From: Atlantibacter sp032075065
GTDB taxonomy: Bacteria; Pseudomonadota; Gammaproteobacteria; Enterobacterales; Enterobacteriaceae
NCBI RefSeq assembly: GCF_032075065.1
Contig: NZ_DAMAZC010000006.1
Coordinates: forward strand, 1 to 53,132
DNA length: 53,132 nt
Direction of reading: 5' to 3'
In this document: one piece after another, positions 30,994 to 40,048 of the stretch
Position numbering within the stretch: the stretch's first letter is position 1
Layout: each line of letters starts with the position of its first letter
Made by a program: the position numbers and the translations under genes
Notes under the pieces: generated by a model
What the model was told of the DNA's origin: nothing
Seen by the model: the letters and a program-made list of their open reading frames with translations, nothing else
Databases searched by the model: none

Positions 30994-31017
30994 AACCCGC
31001 CATCTGGCGGGTTTTTT
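30994..31017. terminator. Terminator between DUF932 gene and transglycosylase gene
   Basis: AACCCGCC-ATCT-GGCGGGTT followed by TTTTT lies between two convergent genes, with A residues on the other side. It can act for the plus strand and perhaps in both directions. Confidence 0.85.
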
Positions 31018-31040
31018 GTGTCTGATTCGTAAGTTTTATT

Positions 31041-31568
31041 TTACTGCCCGGAGGGAAATTTCTCGGGTGATGTTGCTGCTGCGGTTTGCTGGCCTTTTTG
31101 CGTGGATGAATTTTCGGACACAATTTTTCTTGCCAGCAGGACGCGATATATTCGCTTTATATGATCGGCATAGGCCCGCCGCTTTTTGATGAGCTTTTCA
31201 GAAGGGCCGGTATTATACATTCCCACGCTGTCCCAGTTTCTCCCCCACGCGCTGAAGTTATGGGCCAGAACCCATGCCCCGGTATAGACACATATACACG
31301 GATCCGAAAGCAGATCCTTTCGTGTAATATTAAAGTTTTTCAGTTTCCCGTAGTGCGAGCTGTTGATCTGCATTCCACAGACATCTTCCGTTCCGTTGCT
31401 GTTGCTGCCATTAATGGCATCCGCAACCAGTCGTGACTCCTTAATTGAAATAGCCGTCAGAAGGAGTGGATCGATACCAAAATCGCGCCCGGCCTGGTTA
31501 AAGCACATTTCAGGTTCGGCACGGGCGGATAATGAGATGGCAAGGATTAGCAGCAGGTTTTTTTTCAT
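31041..31568 (-). CDS. Periplasmic lytic transglycosylase (gene X / orf169 type)
   Basis: Secreted SLT-type murein lytic transglycosylase of 175 residues. An N-terminal signal peptide (KNLLLILAISLSARA) precedes the catalytic domain. The catalytic Glu is in AISIKESR and is followed by CGMQINSSHYG and YTGAWVLAHNF. It opens peptidoglycan locally for assembly of the transfer channel. As in F (gene X) it lies beside oriT and is transcribed away from the tra genes, so it enters the recipient early. The tail after residue 150 is low in complexity. Confidence 0.9.
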   Translation of the reverse strand: MKKNLLLILAISLSARAEPEMCFNQAGRDFGIDPLLLTAISIKESRLVADAINGSNSNGTEDVCGMQINSSHYGKLKNFNITRKDLLSDPCICVYTGAWVLAHNFSAWGRNWDSVGMYNTGPSEKLIKKRRAYADHIKRIYRVLLARKIVSENSSTQKGQQTAAATSPEKFPSGQ

Positions 31569-31762
31569 TTTGGCTGTTCCGTCAGGGAGGCATCCAGGAA
31601 ACTCCAGGAATGGTTGCCGTAAAAATACCCCCGCCGATCGTCTTAATCAAGATGTTTCCTTACAGACGCGCAGGAGGCGCTTCTTTTTAACGCTTTCCCG
31701 CAGGCTTAAATATGGATGTAACGGTATACCCGGTTATTTCAGGCCGCTCTTTGCCTAACCTC
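31569..31762. other. Intergenic DNA between transglycosylase gene and oriT nic region
   Basis: About 190 bp that contains the transglycosylase promoter on the minus strand and no gene. It has no repeated array that I can see. Confidence 0.4.
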
Positions 31763-31800
31763 TAAAATATCACACCCTACGCAAGACTTCGTCTTGCAGA
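31763..31800 (-). other. oriT: oriT nic region
   Basis: CACACCCTACGCAAGACTTC followed by GTCTTGC closely resembles the F nic neighbourhood CACACCCCACGCAAAAAC with its hairpin. The inverted repeat GCAAGAC-TTC-GTCTTGC lies at 31781-31797. The relaxase TraI should cut the complementary strand next to the CACACC end. The left flank (CTAAAATAT) differs from F, which suggests a different relaxase specificity. Confidence 0.8.
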
Positions 31801-32146
31801 TTTATTCTTTAATTTCAGTGGATTACTTTAAATAAAATCGCGGTGTTTAAGGGTAAAGGCGTTATATATCGTACATACCGACACTAATTTATCGTAGAAT
31901 CATGATAACTGTTAGTGTTGGTTTGTGTTACCTGTATCGTATAATTGTAGATTCTTTTTAATAACATTGATTTACGTATCGCACAGTGTCACACTGTCTC
32001 ACAGTTTAGTGTCTGATTGTACGACTGTATAAACCTCTCAGATGAGTCTGATGCTGGCGCACGTCATACAATCCTGCGATATTAAAATTCAGACAAATTA
32101 TTTTTAGTAGTGTCGGTTCCGACACCAGGACAAAAAGGCTGAAAAT
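31801..32146. promoter_or_regulatory. oriT accessory region and traM promoter
   Basis: An AT-rich region with nested inverted repeats. CCGACACTAA pairs with TTAGTGTTGG (31878-31921), ACAGTG-TCA-CACTGT lies at 31983-31997, and GTGTCGG-TT-CCGACAC at 32110-32125. In F this region holds sites for TraY, IHF and TraM, and TraM represses its own promoter. The last palindrome ends 21 bp before the traM start and is a likely TraM or regulator site. Confidence 0.6.
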
Positions 32147-32542
32147 ATGGGAAGAGTGGGAATTTACCTTAAAGATAAAATAGAGCGGGAGGTACGCGAT
32201 ATCGTACAACACGACCTGCAGAACGGCGCTAATCCAGGCGAGGCAAATATATCAGCAACCTGCAATGAATTAATAAGGCTGGGCCTGTTGGTTTATAAAC
32301 GTGATGACTCAGACGGACACCGCTTCGATCTGGAAGGTTATCAAAGAGACCTGATACGTAAAGCTGCCGGTTCGAGGGAAGGTACGGTTTTAATAGCAAC
32401 ACTTCTGGCAGAAGTGTACCTTAAGATGACAGGTAAAGATGGCGAGGGAAAACTCGAGGACACACTGGACATGCTTCTTAGTGGTATTAATACAGCAGAA
32501 GACGAAGCGGAATCCAGACATTTTGTTAATGATGGTAACTAA
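32147..32542 (+). CDS. traM: Relaxosome protein TraM
   Basis: TraM of 131 residues (F: 127). The N-terminal ribbon-helix-helix DNA-binding part begins GRVGIYLKDKIEREV and includes SATCNELIRLGLLVY. The C-terminal helical part (residues 60-115) forms the tetramer that contacts the TraD coupling protein. It binds repeats in oriT and signals that mating contact has been made. Sequence identity to F TraM seems low, so its DNA and TraD specificity are probably different. It is the first gene after oriT. Confidence 0.85.
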   Translation: MGRVGIYLKDKIEREVRDIVQHDLQNGANPGEANISATCNELIRLGLLVYKRDDSDGHRFDLEGYQRDLIRKAAGSREGTVLIATLLAEVYLKMTGKDGEGKLEDTLDMLLSGINTAEDEAESRHFVNDGN

Positions 32543-32575
32543 TTCAACAGGCCGGAAAACTCCGGCCATAGTCGA

Positions 32576-33217
32576 TCACTTAAGGCCGTCTTTCTCCCAC
32601 GGTAACGGCCCTTTCTCAGCGTCAGAAATCTTTTCTTTTAAAAAGACTTCAAATTCCATACACAGCACTTTTAACGCCTGCGCATCCTCGTTCTGTTCCA
32701 GTATTCGCTCAGTAAAATAACCCAGGGTATTCATTAACCGCGTCAGCATTTCGTCGTTCAGGCTACGCTTGTGTACCCTCGCCATTACTCTTATCTCTTC
32801 AGCCAGATTTTCCGGAATACGCATGCTGTACCCGGTTGTTTTTCCCGGAAGTAAAACTCTTTCACCCTCACGCCACACCCACAACTGCTCAGCCTGAGAC
32901 GGCGAATTATTATTTTCTTCGTACTTATCCACGCCCGCATCCAGCAACTGACCAAGCCATTGCTCAAATTTAACGGCCAGAGATATCAGTTTTTCCGCTT
33001 CCGCTGTTTTAATAACGGGATGCCCCGGCTGATAATTCAGGGATAATAATAACCTGGCAATAATTTCGTCATTGACGCTTCTTTTACCCACCCTGGCGCA
33101 AATTCGTAATTCCATTAATAAATTATCCGGCGCGCGAAGTCGCCATTCCACGGCCTCACCTGGACGGAACTTACGTGGGCGACCACGCCCTTCCAGCATT
33201 TTTTCTTTAACTTTCAT
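32576..33217 (-). CDS. TraY-like tandem ribbon-helix-helix protein, reversed
   Basis: A 213-residue protein with two Arc-type ribbon-helix-helix domains: VEWRLRAPDNLLMELRICAR with KRSVNDEIIARLLLSL (about residues 23-60), and YSMRIPENLAEEIRVMARVH with KRSLNDEMLTRLM (about 128-165). F TraY has the same two-repeat design in about 131 residues but is encoded on the tra strand. Here the gene faces traM and has longer linkers and tail. It probably binds oriT or the tra promoter and takes the place of TraY. An alternative is an unrelated repressor of the same fold. It starts 198 bp before traA and so could share a divergent control region. Confidence 0.7.
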   Translation of the reverse strand: MKVKEKMLEGRGRPRKFRPGEAVEWRLRAPDNLLMELRICARVGKRSVNDEIIARLLLSLNYQPGHPVIKTAEAEKLISLAVKFEQWLGQLLDAGVDKYEENNNSPSQAEQLWVWREGERVLLPGKTTGYSMRIPENLAEEIRVMARVHKRSLNDEMLTRLMNTLGYFTERILEQNEDAQALKVLCMEFEVFLKEKISDAEKGPLPWEKDGLK

Positions 33218-33414
33218 GTGTGTATATCTCGCAAGCCATGACCAGGTTAACTGCCCGTTAAAGCCTACCCCCTCACATATTCAGATAATTCCGAAACAAA
33301 TACAGAAAGTGTGACATGTGTCACGGTTTTTTTTTTTTAGGGTCATGGGACAATATCACCCGCGTAAACAACCACTTACGCAACTCAATTTTGTTTACTT
33401 CGGAGAAAGCAAGC
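33218..33414 (+). promoter_or_regulatory. Divergent promoter region between traY-like gene and traA
   Basis: This 197-bp region should carry the main tra operon promoter and the traY-like promoter. It contains TGTGACATGTGTCAC at 33309-33323 (an imperfect inverted repeat) and a run of twelve T just after it. No traJ gene lies between traM and traA. The ribosome binding site for traA is CGGAGAAAGC. Confidence 0.5.
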
Positions 33415-33768
33415 ATGACATCCAGAAGCGATGCCCTTAAGGCTACAAAGGGACGGGCGGTAGCGTCTTTATTTCGTAAGGCGCAGGAAAATCTGAAATT
33501 ACGGAATCTTTTAAAATGTGGCAGCGTGGCGTTAATTTCGCTTATGTTCGCGCACCCGGTTCTGGCAGCGGGAACGGATTTATTATCGAGCCAGAACACC
33601 ACGGTCAACGCGACATTTGGCTCCGGCTCGTCAATTGTTAAATGGTTTTATCTCGCCGAAATTCTCTTCGGTATTTTTATCTATATTAAAACCCGCTCCC
33701 CTCTGACGTTTATTGGTATTCCCATTCTTATTATTGCCACCCGCGTTGGCTTTGCCATTGCGAGCTGA
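33415..33768 (+). CDS. traA: F-type propilin TraA
   Basis: Prepilin of 117 residues (F: 121) with a long basic leader ending in MFAHPVLA, cut before AGTDLL. The mature subunit of about 67 residues matches the F type: an N-terminal amphipathic helix (NTTVNATFGSGSSIVKWF) and two hydrophobic helices around a basic IKTRS loop. It forms the conjugative pilus. The ATG at 33415 follows GGAGA. The usual insertion chaperone TraQ is not seen in this window. Confidence 0.92.
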   Translation: MTSRSDALKATKGRAVASLFRKAQENLKLRNLLKCGSVALISLMFAHPVLAAGTDLLSSQNTTVNATFGSGSSIVKWFYLAEILFGIFIYIKTRSPLTFIGIPILIIATRVGFAIAS

Positions 33769-33770
33769 CG

Positions 33771-34073
33771 ATGAGCGGGGAAGAGGATAAATACTACTTC
33801 CCGGAAACACTGAACCAGCAGGAACGCTATTTTGGTTTGCCGCTTGATGAACTTCTTGTTATCGCCCCGCTCGTGATTTTTGGTGTGCTTAACAATATGG
33901 CTATTGAGCTGACCGTAGTAGCGGGCCTTCTCTGGCTTCTCGTCAGATATCTGAAAAAAGGGCAGGGGTCATACTGGCTCCTTAATTTCTGCTACTGGCA
34001 CCTGCCATCTTTTTTATTCAAAGTCACCTTTAGACAGATACCTGACTCAAGTTTCCGGCACTGGAGAGCCTGA
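33771..34073 (+). CDS. traL: Type IV secretion protein TraL
   Basis: Inner-membrane pilus assembly protein of 100 residues (F: 91), VirB3-like. The N-terminal FPETLNQQERYFGLPLDELL and two hydrophobic segments (VIAPLVIFGVLNNMAIEL and VVAGLLWLLVRYL) are typical, followed by GSYWLLNFCYWHLPSFLF. It starts two bases after traA stops and is co-translated with it. Confidence 0.9.
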   Translation: MSGEEDKYYFPETLNQQERYFGLPLDELLVIAPLVIFGVLNNMAIELTVVAGLLWLLVRYLKKGQGSYWLLNFCYWHLPSFLFKVTFRQIPDSSFRHWRA

Positions 34074-34078
34074 TTACC

Positions 34079-34663
34079 ATGAAACTGAAGATTAAGGGAG
34101 AACGGGATAAACAGCTGCGTTATACCTTTATTGGACTTTCAGTTCTGGCGCTTCTTTCGAGCACCGGAAATGTCATCACCGGTTCACTGGCATGGTATTT
34201 CGCCACCCACCAGAAAACCATTACCACCCCAATGACCTTTAATCATCCTTTCAGCTCGGATGCACTCAGCGCCGATGCAACCGGTATGACCATGTTCGCC
34301 ACATCCTTTATTTACTGGCGCCTGAACGTGAGCCCGGAAAACATTGATAACAACCAGAACATGATCCTCGGATTCGTCCCCTCCGCCAGTCGGGACGTGC
34401 TGAAAAAAACACTGGATGTTGAAGCTGAACGCATCAAAAAAGGCGGTATCACCACCCGCTTCGAGACGAAGGAAGTGCGGTCAATGAACGAACCTGGTGT
34501 GGTGGAGTTCAGCGGTACGCTGAAGTCCTCCACCACGAACGGTGCAATCACCACGCCCCTGAAGGACCAGGAAAAGACCTACCGGCTTAAACTCAGCTAC
34601 AAAAGCGGACTGATTAACCTTTTGTCCTTTGAAGAGCTCCAGCCGGTAACCACCACTAACTGA
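34079..34663 (+). CDS. traE: Type IV secretion protein TraE
   Basis: VirB5-like pilus assembly protein of 194 residues (F: 188). One N-terminal membrane segment (FIGLSVLALLSSTGNVITGSL, split by a Ser) anchors a periplasmic domain with FIYWRLNVSPENIDNNQNM and a C-terminal RLKLSYKSGLINLLSFEE. It starts five bases after traL. Confidence 0.9.
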   Translation: MKLKIKGERDKQLRYTFIGLSVLALLSSTGNVITGSLAWYFATHQKTITTPMTFNHPFSSDALSADATGMTMFATSFIYWRLNVSPENIDNNQNMILGFVPSASRDVLKKTLDVEAERIKKGGITTRFETKEVRSMNEPGVVEFSGTLKSSTTNGAITTPLKDQEKTYRLKLSYKSGLINLLSFEELQPVTTTN

Positions 34664-34674
34664 CAGGACTGCCA

Positions 34675-35415
34675 ATGAAACACTGCTTTTCACCGGTAGC
34701 TGCTGCTGTATTACTGACAACAGGGGTATTCACAGGCGGCCTTCGGGCCGCTACTGCACCTGCTGCCATCCCGTTTGAGAATGACGCCGCTTTTAACGTC
34801 GTGTTCAGTAACAACAGCCCCAACAAAGTTGTTATCGACGGGGAGCTGATTACCAGCATCAGCGGACCATCAGGAGCCTACGACCAGAGCACGACCGACA
34901 ATGGCGCACTGATGCTGTCGCCGCTTGTCGGTCAGAATTTCACGCTGTTTATCCAGACCGACCGTGGCTCCGCGCTGAGCCTGAATATCACTCCCCAGCC
35001 CGGAAACGGCAGTACCCTGCGCTTCACCCCGGTGTCGCCGCCCCTGCATAAGAACAACGAGGCTAAGGCATGGGAGGAGGGGCAGACTTACGAAAAAGCC
35101 CTTGTGAATCTCTCCCGTGCCGTCGTGAACGGCCAGGTCCCGGATGACTACGAGGAATACCCGGTCAGCCGCATGACGGCATACGCACCCGCTGTCAGTG
35201 TGCGGCTTACGCCTGAGCGCCAGTTTGTCGGAAACCATCTGCGTGTTGTCCGTTTTCGCATGACGAATCCCGGCAACATTACACAGAGCCTTCGAGAGCG
35301 TGACTTCTGGCGCAAGGGTGTGCGGGCCGTCATGCTCTCTCATAACCAGCTTTATGCGGGCGGCGAAGGGTATGCGTGGATTGTTTTCTCAGATGACGGA
35401 GTGCCGCGTCCATGA
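34675..35415 (+). CDS. traK: Outer-membrane complex protein TraK
   Basis: Secretin-like VirB9 homologue of 246 residues. It has a signal peptide and a mature part beginning ATAPAAIPFENDAAFNVVFS. Middle and C-terminal segments are typical (SNNSPNKVVIDGELI, VRFRMTNPGNITQSLRERDFW). It forms the periplasmic core complex with TraB and TraV. Its stop overlaps the traB start by four bases. Confidence 0.9.
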   Translation: MKHCFSPVAAAVLLTTGVFTGGLRAATAPAAIPFENDAAFNVVFSNNSPNKVVIDGELITSISGPSGAYDQSTTDNGALMLSPLVGQNFTLFIQTDRGSALSLNITPQPGNGSTLRFTPVSPPLHKNNEAKAWEEGQTYEKALVNLSRAVVNGQVPDDYEEYPVSRMTAYAPAVSVRLTPERQFVGNHLRVVRFRMTNPGNITQSLRERDFWRKGVRAVMLSHNQLYAGGEGYAWIVFSDDGVPRP

Positions 35416-36818
35416 ATCTGAATGAAAACCTCAAAACCCGCCGCAAACAACTCGCCATTCTTGCCGGTGTGGTGGCAGCAGGTGCCACCCTCGCCGGTGG
35501 CGTTATGTGGTACGGACAACACCAGGAAGCGCAGAAACACCCGGCACCGGTTGCCGCCCCCAATATGACGGGGGTCGTGACTGCCGCGTTTAACGAACAG
35601 GTTGCTGAATCCGCGCTGGCGCAGCAGCAGGCCAAAACCTCCGCACTGGAGCAGCAGCTGGCCACGCTGACACAGCAGGTCATGCAGAACAAGCTCACCA
35701 CTGAACAGAAGCTTACCGATAAAGACGAGCAGATTGCGCGCCTGACGGAGCAGCTGTCGAAAGCCCCCGGTGGCAACCAGACCACGGGCCAGCAGACACC
35801 ACCTGCCGGCTCGAATGGCACACCACTGCCCGGTCCGGTTGCCGCCGGTCAGGCCCGGCCGCCTGAATATACCGTAACCCCCGCTTCCGCACCGGCCGCC
35901 ACTGGTGCTGTGAATATGGGGCAGGGTGCAGGATTCTACCCGGGAGGGTCGGGTCAGCGGATCACCGGCGGCCTGGCGACCACGTCCTTTAACTATGACA
36001 GCCTGAAGAAAAAGCCCACTAAGCTGCCCTGGATCCCATCCGGCTCCTTCTCGGATGCAATTATGATAGAAGGGGCGGATGCCAACGCCAGCGTGACCGG
36101 CCAGCAGAATACCCGGCCTGTGACTTTTCGCCTTCTGGGCAACATCCAGATGCCCAACAACAAAGAATACAGCGCAGAAGGCTGCTTTGTGGTGGGGGAA
36201 ATCTGGGGGGATATCTCCAGTGAGCGCGGTGAAGTGCGCACCAGAACGATCAGCTGCGTACTGAAGAACGGCAAACACATCGATATGGCGTTTAACGGCC
36301 ACGTCAGCTACCAGGGAAAGGGCGGCATTCGGGGAAAACCGGTCATGCGTAACGGCAAAATCATCGGTTATGCCGGGGCGGCAGTCCTGCTGTCCGGATT
36401 TGGTGAGGGCATCAAATCTGCCGCCACCCCGGCGGTTGGCCTGGGTGCAACGGCTGATGTTGGTGCCGCCGATGTGTTTAAGCAGGGTATTGGCGGCGGC
36501 GCGAGCAAGGCTGCTGACACGCTGAGCCAGTACTGGATCAAGCGCGCCGAGCAGTACCATCCGGTGATTGATATCGGCGCGGGTAACCTCGTTACGGTAG
36601 TGTTTCAGGAGGGCTTTCGTCTCAAAACCCTTGAGGACGCCGAAGAGGAAAAGGCGAAGGAAGCACTGCAACAGGCCGGCAATGCCGCGCAGGGTGCTGT
36701 CGCCCCGCAGCCTGCCAGCCAGACCACCGCATCCGGCACCACACCGATGGGTAACCTCAACCCGGACGACGTGCTGCGCCAGGCAAGCCAGTTGCGACTC
36801 GGTGACACCATTAACTGA
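35412..36818 (+). CDS. traB: Core complex protein TraB
   Basis: VirB10 homologue of 468 residues (F: 475). An N-terminal cytoplasmic tail is followed by one membrane helix (LAILAGVVAAGATLAGGVMW), then a Gln-rich coiled coil (residues 60-120), a Pro-rich stretch, and the TrbI/VirB10 domain with FRLLGNIQMPNNKEYSAEGC and VSYQGKGGIRGKPV. It spans both membranes and links energy to channel opening. It overlaps traK by four bases. The F genes traP, trbD and trbG that normally follow are missing. Confidence 0.92.
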   Translation: MNLNENLKTRRKQLAILAGVVAAGATLAGGVMWYGQHQEAQKHPAPVAAPNMTGVVTAAFNEQVAESALAQQQAKTSALEQQLATLTQQVMQNKLTTEQKLTDKDEQIARLTEQLSKAPGGNQTTGQQTPPAGSNGTPLPGPVAAGQARPPEYTVTPASAPAATGAVNMGQGAGFYPGGSGQRITGGLATTSFNYDSLKKKPTKLPWIPSGSFSDAIMIEGADANASVTGQQNTRPVTFRLLGNIQMPNNKEYSAEGCFVVGEIWGDISSERGEVRTRTISCVLKNGKHIDMAFNGHVSYQGKGGIRGKPVMRNGKIIGYAGAAVLLSGFGEGIKSAATPAVGLGATADVGAADVFKQGIGGGASKAADTLSQYWIKRAEQYHPVIDIGAGNLVTVVFQEGFRLKTLEDAEEEKAKEALQQAGNAAQGAVAPQPASQTTASGTTPMGNLNPDDVLRQASQLRLGDTIN

Positions 36819-36896
36819 CGGGTAACCTGTAACCACATCCGTCACATGCGGGCAGTTACTGCCTGTCCCCCTGATTAAACCTATCCGGATAACCTC

Positions 36897-37451
36897 ATGA
36901 AAAAAATACTGAGCGCCACACTGCTTTGTGGCGCACTGACCGGCTGCGCCGGTATGAATGGTGATTTCGACTGTAACAAAACCGCGACCGACCAGTGCCT
37001 CACCACGGGCGAGGCCAATAAACTCGCCGCCCAAGGTAAAAGCCTTGCCGACCTGACGGCTGAAACAACTTCAAAAAAGCCTGCGGGTGAAACCCTGCCG
37101 GCACTGCGTAACACAGCGCCTGTCGTTAATCCGCAGCGTCCTGTCTCCGTCGCAGCAACCGGATCGCTGACTGCAAAAACCATTGCGCCACGTCCGCTGG
37201 CCACCGCACCGGCGGGGGCCGGTTCAGTGATGACCACGCCGGTCACAACGAGCCATGTGACGCCGGTAACGCCGGTAAACACAGCAGGCCGCGTGCCGGT
37301 ACAGCGTATACCGGATGCGACCCAGCGCCTGTGGATCGCCCCCTGGGTCGACACCGATGACAACTTCCATCAACCCGCCGTCGTGGAGTTTGTGAAAAAC
37401 AAATCCCACTGGGATGAGAGCTATCGCGTGATCGGGGAGGGCGGTGAATGA
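36897..37451 (+). CDS. traV: Outer-membrane lipoprotein TraV
   Basis: VirB7-like lipoprotein of 184 residues (F: 171). The lipobox LTGCAG places the lipidated Cys near residue 19. Two further Cys follow in DFDCNKTATDQC, as in F TraV. A Pro/Thr-rich middle leads to the C-terminal QRLWIAPWVDTDDNFHQP. It anchors TraK in the outer membrane. It overlaps traC by four bases, and traR, which follows traV in F, is absent. Confidence 0.9.
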   Translation: MKKILSATLLCGALTGCAGMNGDFDCNKTATDQCLTTGEANKLAAQGKSLADLTAETTSKKPAGETLPALRNTAPVVNPQRPVSVAATGSLTAKTIAPRPLATAPAGAGSVMTTPVTTSHVTPVTPVNTAGRVPVQRIPDATQRLWIAPWVDTDDNFHQPAVVEFVKNKSHWDESYRVIGEGGE

Positions 37452-40048
37452 GTGTCATCGACAGCCTGATGGATATGCTGAAAAGCGGCAAAGAGACGGA
37501 CGGGGCTGCCACCGCGCGCAACAACCTGTCACAGACCTGGGACTACCCCTCCCTTGTCGCCTCGTTGCCCTATCGCTATTACGACGATACCAGTGAACTG
37601 TTTGTGAATGCCGGCACCGTGGGTTTTGTTCTGGAAGCTGCACCGCTGCCCGGTGCAAACGACCAGGTGATGGCGGCGCTCGACGACATGCTGCGCAAGA
37701 AATTACCCCGTAAAACGCCGGTTACCGTCATTCTGACGGCCAGCAAGTGCGTCGGTGAGCGCATCGCCGGTGGCGTCAGTACCGATATGTGGAAAGGTCA
37801 GATGGCCGATCACCTGAATAAAATTACCCGGGCGTTCTGGCAGCGCTCAGCCCTGCACGGACTGGCCAATGAGCGAAATTATCCGCTGTATCTGCGCAAC
37901 TACCGTGTCTTTCTCGTTTTTGGCAAACCGGTGAAACGCGTGACTCAGCAGGTGATGGATGACCTCGTGCAGATACGTAACACCATCCGCGTTTCACTGG
38001 GTGCCGCCCGTATCGACTGCATGAATACGGATGTGAACGCTTTCCTGTCGGTCATGCGTGAGCTGATGAATTACCGCCATGAGCAGGTAATGATGTCCTC
38101 CGGGGACTATAACGAGGATGAAAAACTTAACCGGCAGGTGGTTGATCCGGCCATTGATCTGCGCGTATCGCCCTCCCACATTCGTGTCGAGCTGCCTGAA
38201 TCGATTGATGCGACCGGAACCCGCCTTCCGGCTTCGGCATGTCGTATCGTCAATATGCAGCTCAGCAAAAACCCGCGCCGTTTTGCCCTGTGGCAGGGGG
38301 CTGATAACCTGCAGAACCTGCGCTTCCCGGACCTCGGCATTCCGTGCCCGTTCATGCTCACCTGGACCACGGAACTGGAAGAGCAAACCAAAAGCCAGGG
38401 CGAGGCGTTTCGCAAGGACCAGGACCTGTCCAAAAAGGCAAATTCAGCCTATGCGGCGCTGTTTCCGGGAACCAAAAAAGCGGCTGACGAGTGGCGGCGT
38501 ACCCGTGAGCAGCTGCACAGCAACGAAATCGCGCTGTGCAACACCTACTTTAACCTGACCCTGTTCACGCCAGATAACAATATGGCGTCACAGGAATGCG
38601 AGCTGGCCGCCGTTAACGTGTTTCGCAAGAACGAGCTCGAAATGGTGACGGTGCATTACCAGCAGATGCGTAACTGGCTGGCCGGCTTCCCGTTCGTCAT
38701 GCAGGAGGGAATGTGGGAAGACCTGAAGATGACCGGCGCCACGCTGCGCGCTAAATCCTGGAATGCGGTGAGCCTGATGCCGGTGGTTGCCGAACGCCAG
38801 CTGTCAAACGCGGGCATGCCACTGCCGACGTACCGCAACCAGGTTGCATTCTTCGATATGTTCGGGGAGGAGAACGGCAGCACCAACTTCAATATCGCCG
38901 TAACCGGCACGTCGGGGGCCGGTAAGTCCTTCCTGACGCAGGGCGTTCTGCGGGATGTGCTGAATTCCGGCGGGTTTGCCTGGGTTATCGACATGGGCGA
39001 CAGTTATAAAAACTACTGCCACCAGGCCGGTGGCGCGTACCTCGACGGCGCGAAGCTGCGCTTCAACCCGTTCGCCAATGTGAAGGACATTAAGCACTCT
39101 GCCGAAGGCATTGTCCGGCTGCTCACCGTGCTCGCAAGCCCCACGCAGCCTCTCGACGGCGTCTGCGAAGCCATTCTGCAGAAAGCGGTGATAGACGCAT
39201 GGGATAAAAAACAGCACCGCGCCCGTATCGATGACGTGCATAACTACCTGACCAGCGAGGACGTCAACAACGCCTTTGCTGATAAGCCGACCATCATCTC
39301 GCGTCTGGCCGAACTGGCCATGCTGCTCGACACCTACTGTACGTGGGGACCGGACGGCGAATACTTCAACGCAGACAGCCCAACGCTTGATGGTGATACC
39401 CGCTTCGCCGTGCTGGAGTTACTGAGTCTCGAGGACAAACCGAAACTGCTTTCGTCGATTCTGTTCTCGCTGATCCTGGCGATACAGGAAAAGATGTACC
39501 ACAGCCCGCGCGATCTGAAAAAAGTCTGCATTATCGACGAGGCCTGGCGCCTGCTCGGCGGCTCCAACCCGCACGCCGCGCGCTTTATCGAAACCGGATA
39601 CCGCACCGTGCGCCGTCACCGGGGGGCCTTTATAACCATCACCCAGGGCATCAAGGACTTCAGTGCCGGTAAGGAAGCGGAAGCGGCCTGGAACAACAGT
39701 TCGACCAAAATCACCCTGCTCCAGGATGCGAAAGCGTTTAAACAGTACCTGTCTGAAAACCCCGACCAGTTCACCGATATGGAAAAGGAAGTGATACGCG
39801 GTTTCCAGCCGGCGCTGTTGACCGGTTACAGCTCCCTGCTCATCAGTGCCGGTGAATACAGCTCCTTCCACCGCCTGTTTGTCGACCCGGTGACGCGCGC
39901 CATGTTCAGCTCGCGGGGTGAGGATTTCTCATACATGCAAAACGCCCAGAAGGCAGGCGCATCACCTGAGGAGGCAGCGTACCTGCTGGCTGAGAAAAAA
40001 TACGGTAATGAACTCCGTGAACTTGAAGAATGGGTGAAAGCCGCATGA
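37448..40048 (+). CDS. traC: Type IV secretion ATPase TraC
   Basis: VirB4-type ATPase of 866 residues (F: 875). The Walker A motif TGTSGAGKSFL is near residue 486 and Walker B KVCIIDEAWRLLGG near 693, followed by GYRTVRRHRGAFITITQGIKD. The N-terminal 400 residues are the TraC/VirB4 family domain. It powers pilus extension at the inner membrane. The ATG overlaps the traV stop and its own stop overlaps trbI, so translation is coupled through this part of the operon. Confidence 0.95.
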   Translation: MSVIDSLMDMLKSGKETDGAATARNNLSQTWDYPSLVASLPYRYYDDTSELFVNAGTVGFVLEAAPLPGANDQVMAALDDMLRKKLPRKTPVTVILTASKCVGERIAGGVSTDMWKGQMADHLNKITRAFWQRSALHGLANERNYPLYLRNYRVFLVFGKPVKRVTQQVMDDLVQIRNTIRVSLGAARIDCMNTDVNAFLSVMRELMNYRHEQVMMSSGDYNEDEKLNRQVVDPAIDLRVSPSHIRVELPESIDATGTRLPASACRIVNMQLSKNPRRFALWQGADNLQNLRFPDLGIPCPFMLTWTTELEEQTKSQGEAFRKDQDLSKKANSAYAALFPGTKKAADEWRRTREQLHSNEIALCNTYFNLTLFTPDNNMASQECELAAVNVFRKNELEMVTVHYQQMRNWLAGFPFVMQEGMWEDLKMTGATLRAKSWNAVSLMPVVAERQLSNAGMPLPTYRNQVAFFDMFGEENGSTNFNIAVTGTSGAGKSFLTQGVLRDVLNSGGFAWVIDMGDSYKNYCHQAGGAYLDGAKLRFNPFANVKDIKHSAEGIVRLLTVLASPTQPLDGVCEAILQKAVIDAWDKKQHRARIDDVHNYLTSEDVNNAFADKPTIISRLAELAMLLDTYCTWGPDGEYFNADSPTLDGDTRFAVLELLSLEDKPKLLSSILFSLILAIQEKMYHSPRDLKKVCIIDEAWRLLGGSNPHAARFIETGYRTVRRHRGAFITITQGIKDFSAGKEAEAAWNNSSTKITLLQDAKAFKQYLSENPDQFTDMEKEVIRGFQPALLTGYSSLLISAGEYSSFHRLFVDPVTRAMFSSRGEDFSYMQNAQKAGASPEEAAYLLAEKKYGNELRELEEWVKAA

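Noticed and set aside
35352..37034. A 560-codon minus-strand frame opposite traB and traV
   Set aside because: Antisense shadow of traB; no recognisable domain and no start context.
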